Positions 23,992 to 30,849 of a DNA stretch of 30,849 nt are shown one piece after another. Under the pieces are notes generated by a model. That model ran no database searches. It was not told the origin of the DNA and worked only from the letters and a program-made list of their open reading frames with translations. The position numbers and the translations under genes were made by a program. Origin of the DNA: CAYJLB01 sp964370845 (lineage in GTDB: Bacteria; Bacillota; Clostridia; Oscillospirales; Ruminococcaceae). Location: contig CAYJLB010000022.1 of the NCBI GenBank assembly GCA_964370845.1, positions 1-30,849 on the forward strand. Reading direction: 5' to 3'. Every line of letters starts with the position of its first letter. Position 1 is the stretch's first letter.

Positions 23992-25311
23992 ATGAAAAAA
24001 ATATTAATAATAGCCTTAGCTTGTGGAGTTGCAATTTTAGGTGGCTCGTTTTTGCTAAGTAGCAATCAAAACGAAAGCGAAGCAGTTGCCGCTGTTATGC
24101 GAATTGAAAAAACTTTAGGCGCAGTTGAACTTTTAGATGAAGAAAAAGACATTCTTCAAGCTAATGAAGGTGTAAAAATGTTCAATGGTTATTCATTGTC
24201 AACTGAAAACGAGAGTTCTGCTTACATTAGCCTTGACGAGAGTAAAGTTGTAAAAGTTGACGAACTTTCTGAGTGCGTTTTTAACAAAAATGGAAAAAAT
24301 CTAAGTCTTGAATTAATAAGCGGAAGTATATTTTTTAACGTTACAAAACCGCTAGAAGATGACGAAATTTTTGACATAAAAACTTCTACAACAGTTACAA
24401 GTATTCGCGGAACTTCGGGAATTGTATCCGAATTAGATGATGGAACAGTTGAAATTACTTTGCTTACTGGTAAAGTTGATATTGTAGAAACTAACCCTGT
24501 AACCAATGAATTGCGAGAAGTTTCAGTTACAGCAGGGCAAACTGCTACAATAAACTCGGACGATGATATTGAGGTTACAGACATTGAAACTGATGATTTA
24601 GATGATTTTGCTAAAGAAGCAGTTGCAGAACAACCTAATTTAAAAGAAGAAATCAAAGAACAAGCTAACATTGATTTCGATGATGATGACGATGATGATG
24701 ACAACGACGACAATGACGGCGATGATGACAACGACGACGATGACAACGATGACAACGACGACGATGATGACAACGACGACGATGATAATGATGATATAGA
24801 CGATAACGATGACAACGACGATGACATTGATGACAACGATGATGACGATAACAATGACTTTGATGATGATAATGATGTTGACGATAACGATGATATAGAC
24901 GACAACAACATTGATGACGATAATGACAACGATGATAACGATGATAACGATGATAATGACGATGTAGACAGGGACGATAATTCAAACAACAGTCAAAGCA
25001 ATAATCAAAATAATGATAATAGCAATGATGATGACGATGATGATGATAGAAACAATAATCAAAATAATCAAAGCGACGATGACGATGATGACGATTTGGA
25101 GGATACAACATTCTCCATACAAACTCAGCCTACAGAAAATAATACAGATGATAATAATTCAAATAACTCCGCTAACAGTGAAAGCGGAGTTATTGATGTT
25201 TCTACAAATAAAAATAATAACAACGAGCCTGACGAGGGCGATGATGACATAAATTCTAACGATGAAAATGATGACGATAATGAAATTGATGAAAACGAAG
25301 AAGATGATTAA
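23992..25311 (+). CDS. FecR-domain protein with Asp/Asn-rich tail
   Basis: This 439-residue exported or membrane-anchored protein has a hydrophobic N terminus (about residues 3-24), a FecR-like beta domain (about 35-185, with AYISLDESKVVKV, LISGSIFFNV and VTSIRGTSGIV), then from about residue 229 a tail made almost entirely of Asp, Asn and Ser. Where FecR is known, such domains act in extracytoplasmic sensing. The tail may bind cations or serve as a flexible, highly charged surface segment, which is inference. Two long frames on the other strand (24222-24989 and 24665-25111) are shadows of the repeat. AAAGGA precedes the ATG. The gene is 67 bp after the HD-GYP gene. Confidence 0.85.
   Translation: MKKILIIALACGVAILGGSFLLSSNQNESEAVAAVMRIEKTLGAVELLDEEKDILQANEGVKMFNGYSLSTENESSAYISLDESKVVKVDELSECVFNKNGKNLSLELISGSIFFNVTKPLEDDEIFDIKTSTTVTSIRGTSGIVSELDDGTVEITLLTGKVDIVETNPVTNELREVSVTAGQTATINSDDDIEVTDIETDDLDDFAKEAVAEQPNLKEEIKEQANIDFDDDDDDDDNDDNDGDDDNDDDDNDDNDDDDDNDDDDNDDIDDNDDNDDDIDDNDDDDNNDFDDDNDVDDNDDIDDNNIDDDNDNDDNDDNDDNDDVDRDDNSNNSQSNNQNNDNSNDDDDDDDRNNNQNNQSDDDDDDDLEDTTFSIQTQPTENNTDDNNSNNSANSESGVIDVSTNKNNNNEPDEGDDDINSNDENDDDNEIDENEEDD
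24679..25110 (+). repeat. GAT/GAC/AAC trinucleotide repeat tract
   Basis: The tail of the FecR-domain gene consists of GAT, GAC, AAC and AAT codons in irregular order over several hundred bases, giving Asp/Asn-rich protein. Such a tract can expand or contract by slippage and recombination. Confidence 0.85.
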
Positions 25312-25325
25312 TAAGGACGATAAAA

Positions 25326-27125
25326 ATGATAAAAACTGACCTATTTAAGCGATTTATACTTGCGATTATAACTACATTAGTTTTGATAATTTTGTTTATT
25401 TCTAAACTTTTTTCAAATACAAATTATAGTATATCTGACTTTTTATTTCAACAACCACGCACTCCAGACAGTCGCATTGTTATTGTAGAAATCGACAATA
25501 ACTCCCTTAGTGAATTTGGGGAATTTCCGTGGGATAGAGATGTTTTAGCTAGTGCAATTGCCTACTTGAACTCTGACCCTGACAACAAGCCTGCTGTAAT
25601 CGGGATAGACGTTTTGTTTGACACGAAAAGCGATAATGATGATTATTTACTTGAAGTTGTGGCGGAAAATGATAATGTTGTTCTCTCATCTTATGGAGAA
25701 TTTGTCCCAACCCTTGTGGAAGAAGCAAATGGAGATTTTTACCTTGACGATTATTATGTAAGGAACTTTTACCCGCCTTTTGAACAACTTAACGAGATTG
25801 CTGACAGTGGTCACGTTAACGCAATGTTTGATAGCGACGGAGTTTTGCGTCACGGAATTTGGGAGTTAATGTTGCCAAATGGCGAGAAAGTCCCCTCTTT
25901 TAACCAAGTTATTGCAAATAAATACTTAGAAAAAATGGAAAACTCTACTGTAGAAAAGCCTCCTACCGACGTTTATGGACGTTGGTATATTGTACAGCAA
26001 TCCGTTCCTGGCTCATATTCAAACGGCGATTCTGTAGCGGATTTAGTTAACGAATCTGCCGACCTTGCAAGCTTTAAGGACAAAATTGTTTTGATAGGTC
26101 CATACGAACCAGGGCTACAGGACGATTTCATTACGCCAATCGACAAAAGTGACAAAATGTACGGTGTTGAGTATCAGGCTAACTCAATTTCCGCTCTTTT
26201 GACGGGAGAAACTAAGTTAGAAGTTTCTTCAAATGTTCAGCTTGTTCTTTTTGGAATAATAATTTTCCTATTCTCCCTATTTTTATTCAACAAAAAAATC
26301 CTTTCCGCAACAATTATTTGGCTTTCATTTGTAATATTATGGGTAGGAATTGTATTTATAACTTTTACAATGGGTTATATTTTAGACGTATTCTACTTAC
26401 CGTTTTCAATTACAGTGGTTTATTTTATCACAATAGCAATGAATTATTATATGACAATTCTTGAAAAAAGAAAAATATCCTCCACATTCCAAAAATATGT
26501 TGCCCCAGAAATAGTGAAAGAGCTTTTAAAAGACGAGGAACAATCTTTTGAATTTGGTGGAAAAATTGTTGATGTAGCAATTTTATTTGTTGATATAAGA
26601 GGTTTTACTCCCCTTTCGGCAAAACTTCCACCAAAAACAGTTGTTGAAATAATAAACCGTTATTTAACAATTTGTAGTCAGTGTGTTTTTAACCATAAAG
26701 GAACTCTTGACAAATACATCGGTGACTGCACAATGGCTTTTTGGGGAGCGCCTTTGCCACAAGAAGATTGTGCCTTAAAAGCTGTTAAAGCAGCGGCGGA
26801 AATGATTGATGAAATTGAAAAAGCTTCAAAGGATATTCGCAACTTGTATGGTGAGGACATTAAGGTTGGAATTGGGATAAATTACGGAAGTGCAGTGGTT
26901 GGAAACATTGGCTCCCCTGTGCGAATGGACTATACAATTATTGGGGACAGTGTAAACACTGCCGCTCGCCTTGAAAGTGTTGCTCCAGGCGGAGAAATTT
27001 ATGTCAGCGAAGAAATTGTTAACCAATTAAATGGCAAAATTCTATTTACAAAAGTCGAAAAAAATGTTAAACTTAAAGGTAAGGAAGACGGCTTCCCCGT
27101 ATATAAATTTGATAGAATTTTATAA
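25326..27125 (+). CDS. CHASE2-domain adenylate cyclase (class III)
   Basis: This 599-residue membrane enzyme makes cAMP from ATP. An N-terminal membrane segment (about 10-30) leads to a CHASE2 sensor outside the membrane (about 35-295, including VIVEIDNNSLSEFG and GIDVLFD). Three membrane segments follow (about 297-380), then the cytoplasmic cyclase domain. Metal-binding Asp423 (VDIRGF) and Asp467 (DKYIGD) are 44 residues apart, as in active enzymes. Lys463 and Asp535 (DYTIIGD) fit adenine specificity, and Asn544 and Arg548 stabilise the transition state. It starts 14 bp after the FecR-domain gene, and the operon ends at the terminator downstream. Confidence 0.94.
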   Translation: MIKTDLFKRFILAIITTLVLIILFISKLFSNTNYSISDFLFQQPRTPDSRIVIVEIDNNSLSEFGEFPWDRDVLASAIAYLNSDPDNKPAVIGIDVLFDTKSDNDDYLLEVVAENDNVVLSSYGEFVPTLVEEANGDFYLDDYYVRNFYPPFEQLNEIADSGHVNAMFDSDGVLRHGIWELMLPNGEKVPSFNQVIANKYLEKMENSTVEKPPTDVYGRWYIVQQSVPGSYSNGDSVADLVNESADLASFKDKIVLIGPYEPGLQDDFITPIDKSDKMYGVEYQANSISALLTGETKLEVSSNVQLVLFGIIIFLFSLFLFNKKILSATIIWLSFVILWVGIVFITFTMGYILDVFYLPFSITVVYFITIAMNYYMTILEKRKISSTFQKYVAPEIVKELLKDEEQSFEFGGKIVDVAILFVDIRGFTPLSAKLPPKTVVEIINRYLTICSQCVFNHKGTLDKYIGDCTMAFWGAPLPQEDCALKAVKAAAEMIDEIEKASKDIRNLYGEDIKVGIGINYGSAVVGNIGSPVRMDYTIIGDSVNTAARLESVAPGGEIYVSEEIVNQLNGKILFTKVEKNVKLKGKEDGFPVYKFDRIL

Positions 27126-27167
27126 GGTTTTTGAGGGATATTACTCCCTCAACCTTGCCTTTTTTTC
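27124..27167 (+). terminator. terminator of the cyclase operon
   Basis: Stem TTGAGGG/CCCTCAA (27131-27137 with 27146-27152), extended after a small bulge by AAGG/CCTT, then a T-run. Confidence 0.8.
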
Positions 27168-27186
27168 TTAGCTATCTAACTTATAA

Positions 27187-27204
27187 AAGTGAAACGTTTT
27201 GCTT
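27187..27204. promoter_or_regulatory. LacI-type operator-like palindrome
   Basis: An 18-bp imperfect palindrome with a central CG, AAGTGAAAC-GTTTTGCTT (7 of 9 positions pair), about 30 bases before the glycosidase start. The form resembles LacI-family operators. It is not a good catabolite-repression (cre) match. Confidence 0.4.
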
Positions 27205-27234
27205 TGTATAAAAATTTGAAAGGACTTGAAAGAA

Positions 27235-28314
27235 ATGGAACAGAAAATGAGTGCAGCTACTAAACGTGCCTTGGAAAATGGTTATTTTGAAGGCGGAAAT
27301 GAATGGTTTACTTGGTTTTCCTACACAGAATTAAAAGGCGATGTTGGCTATGAAGAAGGAGTTATTAGACGTGACCCGTCCAGCGTTATTCTCGTTGACG
27401 GAGTATATTATGTTTATTACACAAAATCCGACGGGGACAGCAATGAATATGACCCAAATTTCCCTGACAGAAAAACTTTTAAGTGGGATTTAGCCGAAGT
27501 TTGGTATGCTACAAGCACCGATGGTTTTGACTGGAAAGAGCAAGGTTGTTGCGTTACTTATGGTGAAAAAGGGGCATATGACGAAAGAAGTGTTTTCACT
27601 CCAGAAATTTTAGCCCACGAGGGAAAATATTACCTTACATATCAATGTGCGACTGCTCCACATGTTCATAGAACAAGACATACTATAGGTATGGCAATTG
27701 CAAACAGTCCAAAAGGTCCTTTCACTAAATTAGCTGAACCAATTTTACGTCCAGCCGACAACGGAAAATGGCTTGGCGATGACGATAATCGTTTTGCAGC
27801 TGAAATTAAAGGTGATTTTGATAGTTGTCAAGTTCACGACCCTTCACTGCATTATTACAAAGGTGAATTTTACTTATATTATAAAGGCGAACGCATGGGA
27901 GAGGCTTTCTACCGTGGCGGACGTGAAATAAAATGGGGAGTTGCAATCGCTAAAAACATTGAAGGTCCTTATGTTAAGAGCGAGTACAACCCTATCACAA
28001 ACAGCGGTCACGAAACTTGTTTGTGGGAATATAATGGTGGTATGGCAGCTCTTGTCACTTCTGACGGAATGGAAAAAAACACTATCCAATATTCCGAAGA
28101 CGGGATTAATTTCCATGTTAAATCATGTGTAGCTCGTTTAGAGGGAGTTCCACACGCAGCGGGTCCATTTAGACTTGATATGAAAGACAACAAGCGTCCA
28201 TTAGACGGTTTAAGCTGGGGAATTTCTATGACAGGTGGAAAATGGGATTATCTAATCCGTTTTGACTTAAATGAACAGCAAAAAAACGCTTCAAATGACG
28301 CACAAATTGACTAA
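27235..28314 (+). CDS. GH117/GH43-like glycoside hydrolase
   Basis: This cytoplasmic protein of 359 residues has a five-bladed beta-propeller pattern: RRDPSSVILVDGVYYVYYTK, WYATSTDGFDWKEQG, YDERSVFTPEILAHEGKYYL, VHDPSLHYYKGEFYLYYKG and GHETCLWEYNGG. From memory it is closest to family GH117 (neoagarobiose hydrolase/anhydrogalactosidase) and related GH43. No signal peptide is seen, so it acts on imported oligosaccharide. The frame begins at TTG 27226, but AAAGGA fits the ATG at 27235. The operator-like palindrome lies upstream. The gene is followed by nudC after 18 bp. Confidence 0.75.
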   Translation: MEQKMSAATKRALENGYFEGGNEWFTWFSYTELKGDVGYEEGVIRRDPSSVILVDGVYYVYYTKSDGDSNEYDPNFPDRKTFKWDLAEVWYATSTDGFDWKEQGCCVTYGEKGAYDERSVFTPEILAHEGKYYLTYQCATAPHVHRTRHTIGMAIANSPKGPFTKLAEPILRPADNGKWLGDDDNRFAAEIKGDFDSCQVHDPSLHYYKGEFYLYYKGERMGEAFYRGGREIKWGVAIAKNIEGPYVKSEYNPITNSGHETCLWEYNGGMAALVTSDGMEKNTIQYSEDGINFHVKSCVARLEGVPHAAGPFRLDMKDNKRPLDGLSWGISMTGGKWDYLIRFDLNEQQKNASNDAQID

Positions 28315-28332
28315 TAGTAAAGGATTTTTATA

Positions 28333-29238
28333 ATGTTACAAGATATTTCTCCAATGCAATTTTCAAATAATTTCGCTATTAAAGAGCCGGAAGACGATGA
28401 TTTAGTTTTTATTTTTCAAGGAAACAAGCCACTTTTCTATAAAAAAGGCGAAGAAAAAATTATTCCTACTTACAAAATTATAAAGAAATTTTTCAATAAT
28501 TCAGCAAATAGGTTAGTATATTTGTTTTCAGCAGATGATACAAATGCCTTTTTAATCAGAAATTCTGGAAAATTGGAAGAAGAAAATAATTTAAAACTTT
28601 GTGAGCTTGAAGATTTTTCTCTTGAAGATATTACAATTTTTCGTTCATTAACTCCTATTTGGCACGGCTTTTTGGGTATAACTGCAAGCCATTTATACAA
28701 ATGGTATAAATATAACAAATTTTGTGGCCATTGCGGAGGTGAAATGTCACCTTCCACAAAGGAACGCAGTTTAATTTGTAATGATTGTGGGTTTACAGAT
28801 TTTCCAAAAATCTGCCCTGCTGTAATTGTGGGAGTGACAAATGGTGACAAAATTCTCCTCACAAAATATGCGAATAGAAACTTTACAAGGTACGCTTTAA
28901 TTGCAGGATTTTGCGAAATTGGAGAAACTATTGAAGAAACATTGCACCGAGAAGTTTTTGAAGAAGCTGGTGTAAAAATAAAAAATATTCGTTATTATAA
29001 AAGTCAGCCTTGGGGATTTAGCGAAAGTTTGCTACTTGGATTTTTCGCTGATTTGGACGGAGATGATACAATTACAATGGACGAAGACGAACTTTCCGAA
29101 GCTGTTTGGGCAACAAGGGAAGAAATTCCCGATGATATTGAGGGTCGATTAAGCCTAACATACACAATGATGGAAGCTTTCAAGCAACGTGACGTTGGCG
29201 GGGCAACCCCGCTGTTATGCCCGCACTCGACAAGGTGA
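28333..29238 (+). CDS. nudC: NudC-like Nudix hydrolase (NADH pyrophosphatase)
   Basis: NudC cleaves NAD(H) and related dinucleotides to mononucleotides and can remove NAD caps from RNA. The 301 residues include a zinc ribbon (CGHC...CNDC, about residues 136-156), the Nudix box GFCEIGETIEETLHREVFEE (with AGV) and the NudC-specific SQPWGFSES. AAAGGA is 8 bases before the ATG. The last 17 or so residues after MMEAFKQ (starting RDVGG) are encoded by a GC-rich repeat that begins at 29188, so the natural C terminus has been overrun. It is probably in one operon with the glycosidase. Confidence 0.9.
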   Translation: MLQDISPMQFSNNFAIKEPEDDDLVFIFQGNKPLFYKKGEEKIIPTYKIIKKFFNNSANRLVYLFSADDTNAFLIRNSGKLEEENNLKLCELEDFSLEDITIFRSLTPIWHGFLGITASHLYKWYKYNKFCGHCGGEMSPSTKERSLICNDCGFTDFPKICPAVIVGVTNGDKILLTKYANRNFTRYALIAGFCEIGETIEETLHREVFEEAGVKIKNIRYYKSQPWGFSESLLLGFFADLDGDDTITMDEDELSEAVWATREEIPDDIEGRLSLTYTMMEAFKQRDVGGATPLLCPHSTR

Positions 29239-29466
29239 AATTATAATACTTTTGTTTCTGCGAGGTCGGATTTTGATGTAGGGCGACGTGACGTTGGCGG
29301 GGCNNNNNNNNNNNNNNNNNNNNNNNNNNNNNNNNNNNNNNNNNNNNNNNNNNNNNNNNNNNNNNNNNNNNNNNNNNNNNNNNNNNNNNNNNNNNNNNNN
29401 NNNCTTTTGTTTCTGCGAGGTCGGATTTTGATGTAGGGCGACGTGACGTTGGCGGGGCGTCCCCGC
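29188..29466 (+). repeat. tandem REP-type repeat, ~99-bp unit, spanning the gap
   Basis: CGTGACGTTGGCGGGGC occurs at 29188, 29287 and 29442. The first two are 99 bp apart. Each repeat carries a GCGGGG/CCCCGC hairpin whose loop changes from CAA to CGT. A block beginning CTTTTGTTTCTGCGAGG lies at 29249 and 29404. The 100-N gap sits within the array, so the true copy number is unknown. Confidence 0.88.
29304..29403. other. assembly gap (100 N)
   Basis: A run of exactly 100 N, the usual placeholder length, inside the tandem repeat. If one repeat unit spans the gap, 44 bases plus a multiple of 99 are missing. Frames called across it on the minus strand are not genes. Confidence 0.98.
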
Positions 29467-29493
29467 TGACATATATCCAAACCGAAAATTTAC

Positions 29494-29521
29494 TGTAGTG
29501 GAGGGTTTCCACGCCCTCCCG
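29494..29521 (+). repeat. TGTAG-type hairpin repeat (variant)
   Basis: TGTAGTGGAGGG, a short loop, then CCCTCC form a GC-rich hairpin. Another member of the repeat cluster between nudC and the aldolase gene. Confidence 0.6.
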
Positions 29522-29532
29522 AAACAAATTTA

Positions 29533-29562
29533 TGTAGGGACAAGGCTTGCATTGTCCGATAA
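29533..29562 (+). repeat. REP-like hairpin repeat (copy G)
   Basis: TGTAGGGACAAGGCTTGC followed by ATTGTCCGATAA, close to copy F at 13750 including the CGATAA-like tail. The 29239-29632 region consists of repeats, the gap and a terminator. I see no gene in it. Confidence 0.75.
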
Positions 29563-29572
29563 TATGAAACAA

Positions 29573-29612
29573 AAAAGCTTTTTGCACTATTTTCATAGTA
29601 CAAAAAGCTTTT
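29573..29612. terminator. bidirectional terminator
   Basis: Outer stem of 12 bp (29573-29584 with 29601-29612), then one mismatch, a 5-bp inner stem and a 4-base loop. It is flanked by A- and T-runs and ends both the aldolase gene and the nudC operon. Confidence 0.85.
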
Positions 29613-29632
29613 ATTTCGTGTAAAATTAAAAT

Positions 29633-30592
29633 TTATGCTTTTATAAGGTGGATTGCAAATCCCATAACTTCCTCTTGTAAATAAATAACTTGAAGTTTTC
29701 CGTCCTTATATTTAGCAGTTTCTTCGTTAAATTTAACGCCCTTGTATTCAAGGAAATCTCTTGCTCTTTGAACGTTATAAGTTCCAATTGCAACGTGACC
29801 TTTTTGTCCAAGGAAAGGCATTTTCATTACTTCGAATAATGAGCCAGTGAAGATTGAGCTGTTTGCGTCATTGATAGTTAAACCGAAAAGGTCAGCTAAT
29901 TGGTTTGCACCATTAGTCGCCTCAGTTTCATTTTCACAGTTAATTCCAAGGTGTTTAACGTGAAAACCGTGCGCAAGTTGAACAGCTTCTTTAGTTAAAA
30001 TAGTAATTTCATCAAATTTGTCCTCGTTAATAAGGTTAGCAGGACACATCCAGCTTCCTCCGCAAGCAACAATTTTGTCAAATGAGATATAATCTTTAAT
30101 ATTTTTTGGAGAAATTCCACCTGTTGGCATAAATTTCATTTTAGTGTAAGGAGCTGACATAGCTTTAATCATTGCAAGTCCGCCAATGTTTTCCGCAGGG
30201 AAAAATTTCACAATTTCAAGCCCTAAAGACATAGCAAGTTCAAGTTCAGTAGGTGAAGAAATTCCAGGAAGAATTGGAACACCTTTGCTTTGACAATACT
30301 TAACTACTTCAGGGTTTAAGCCAGGAGAAACGATGAATTTTGCACCACAGTCCATAGCTTGTTGTGCTTGTTCAGGAGTTAAAACTGTACCCGCACCAAC
30401 AAGTAGTTCAGGGAAAGTTTCGCTCATAATTTTAATGCTTTCAGCAGCAGCGTCAGTTCTAAATGTAACCTCAACACAGTCAAGTCCGCCGTTGATAAAA
30501 GCTTGTGCTAAAGGTTTTGCCTTAGCAGCATCATTTAATACAACAACAGGAACAACTCCGTTTTTGGATACTCTTTTCATAATATCGCTCAT
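29633..30592 (-). CDS. KDPG/KHG aldolase fused to a VOC-like domain
   Basis: The 319 residues combine an Eda-type class I aldolase (about 1-210) with a C-terminal glyoxalase/VOC-like domain (about 213-319, from HGFHVKHLGINC). The aldolase splits 2-keto-3-deoxy-6-phosphogluconate (or -galactonate), giving pyruvate and glyceraldehyde 3-phosphate. Visible residues are Glu41 in VEVTFRT, the VGAGTVLT loop and the Schiff-base lysine Lys129 in IVKFFPAE. A single-domain Eda is about 210 residues, so the extra part is clear. The VOC part may modify specificity or act on a product, which is not known from the sequence. AAAGGA precedes the ATG. It runs toward the nudC operon. Confidence 0.88.
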   Translation of the reverse strand: MSDIMKRVSKNGVVPVVVLNDAAKAKPLAQAFINGGLDCVEVTFRTDAAAESIKIMSETFPELLVGAGTVLTPEQAQQAMDCGAKFIVSPGLNPEVVKYCQSKGVPILPGISSPTELELAMSLGLEIVKFFPAENIGGLAMIKAMSAPYTKMKFMPTGGISPKNIKDYISFDKIVACGGSWMCPANLINEDKFDEITILTKEAVQLAHGFHVKHLGINCENETEATNGANQLADLFGLTINDANSSIFTGSLFEVMKMPFLGQKGHVAIGTYNVQRARDFLEYKGVKFNEETAKYKDGKLQVIYLQEEVMGFAIHLIKA

Positions 30593-30619
30593 AAGAAATT
30601 CCTTTCTTTTTACATACTC

Positions 30620-30849
30620 TTATTTTATGTATACGCAATTGGATTTTCCATCTGTAAACAGTAAATAGACATTTTCAAATTGCGACAATAAAGCTAATAT
30701 ATCATAATTATTATCAATTTCTTCAAAAGTAAAACCAACTAATGGAATTACACAAAAACTATTTTGTTTATAAAATTTTATACAATATTCAATATATTCA
30801 TCTTCAAGTTGATATTTTTTATTAAATGACAATTTATAAATTTCATTTT
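30620..30849 (-). CDS. partial protein, unknown function
   Basis: This is the C-terminal part of a frame that stays open to the window edge, so the 5' end is missing. At least 76 residues are visible, with an acidic, Tyr-rich region and the ending DGKSNCVYIK. A TTG at 30832 exists but has no clear ribosome binding site. I do not recognise a family. It lies 27 bp upstream of the aldolase gene on the same strand. Confidence 0.45.
   Translation of the reverse strand, partial: NEIYKLSFNKKYQLEDEYIEYCIKFYKQNSFCVIPLVGFTFEEIDNNYDILALLSQFENVYLLFTDGKSNCVYIK

Noticed and set aside
24222..25111. Two long minus-strand frames opposite the FecR-domain tail (Ser/Leu-rich and His/Tyr-rich)
   Set aside because: They are mirror images of the GAY/AAY codon repeat, with no ribosome binding site and biased composition. 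The plus-strand gene explains the DNA.
27187..27204. Catabolite repression (cre) site upstream of the glycosidase
   Set aside because: The spacing of the conserved bases does not match the cre consensus. A LacI-type operator is the better description.
29180..29596. Overlapping minus-strand frames across the gap with repeated PRQRHVALHQNPTSQ-like residues
   Set aside because: They are translations of the tandem REP repeat and the N-run, without a start signal or any stable product.

Overview
The window is about 31 kb of an AT-rich draft scaffold. It contains one 100-N assembly gap at 29304-29403. The gene content points to a low-GC Firmicute, most likely an anaerobic class Clostridia organism of the Oscillospiraceae/Ruminococcaceae type: a pgk-tpiA-gpmI glycolytic cluster, a YesM/YesN-style two-component system, a sugar ABC transporter, MecA- and DegV-like proteins, an Rnf-related gene set, and AAAGGA ribosome binding sites. 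The taxonomy is inferred from gene content and style, not from a marker gene. I saw no rRNA, tRNA, CRISPR array or prophage.

Layout. 1-6010: a small membrane protein faces a minus-strand central-metabolism cluster, pgk > RAYT transposase > two small membrane proteins > tpiA > pyrE > gpmI, closed by a strong bidirectional terminator. 6090-8506: a minus-strand GntR regulator-trmL-degV operon with a near-consensus promoter. 8607-9925: rpe, converging on a MecA-like adaptor gene. 9973-13734: a plus-strand set of three Rnf-like membrane subunits (D, E and A only) and a membrane-anchored glycosidase-like protein. 13827-22360: a YesN/YesM two-component system divergent from an ATPase-permease-binding protein-permease sugar transporter. 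22491-27167: a signalling operon of GAF-HD-GYP protein, FecR-domain protein with an extreme Asp/Asn tail, and CHASE2 adenylate cyclase. 27187-30849: a GH117/GH43-like glycosidase, a NudC-like Nudix hydrolase, a repeat-filled intergenic region with the gap, a KDPG aldolase-VOC fusion, and a partial gene at the edge.

How the genes may work together. The two-component system probably senses a sugar outside the cell and controls the divergent transporter, whose two-permease layout resembles the YtfQRT-YjfF furanose importer. The glycosidase, the aldolase, rpe and the glycolytic genes could process what is imported. The cyclase operon joins cAMP synthesis to a cyclic-di-nucleotide phosphodiesterase-type domain and a surface sensor.

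The most unusual item is the Rnf-like D-E-A set. It keeps the canonical gene order but lacks the genes for RnfB, RnfC and RnfG, and three of the four cysteines that normally hold the intramembrane iron-sulfur cluster are replaced. A second theme is a family of short hairpin repeats (TGTAGG... type) scattered through the window. Two copies lie inside the RAYT transposase gene, and other GC-rich repeats overrun the 3' ends of genes.
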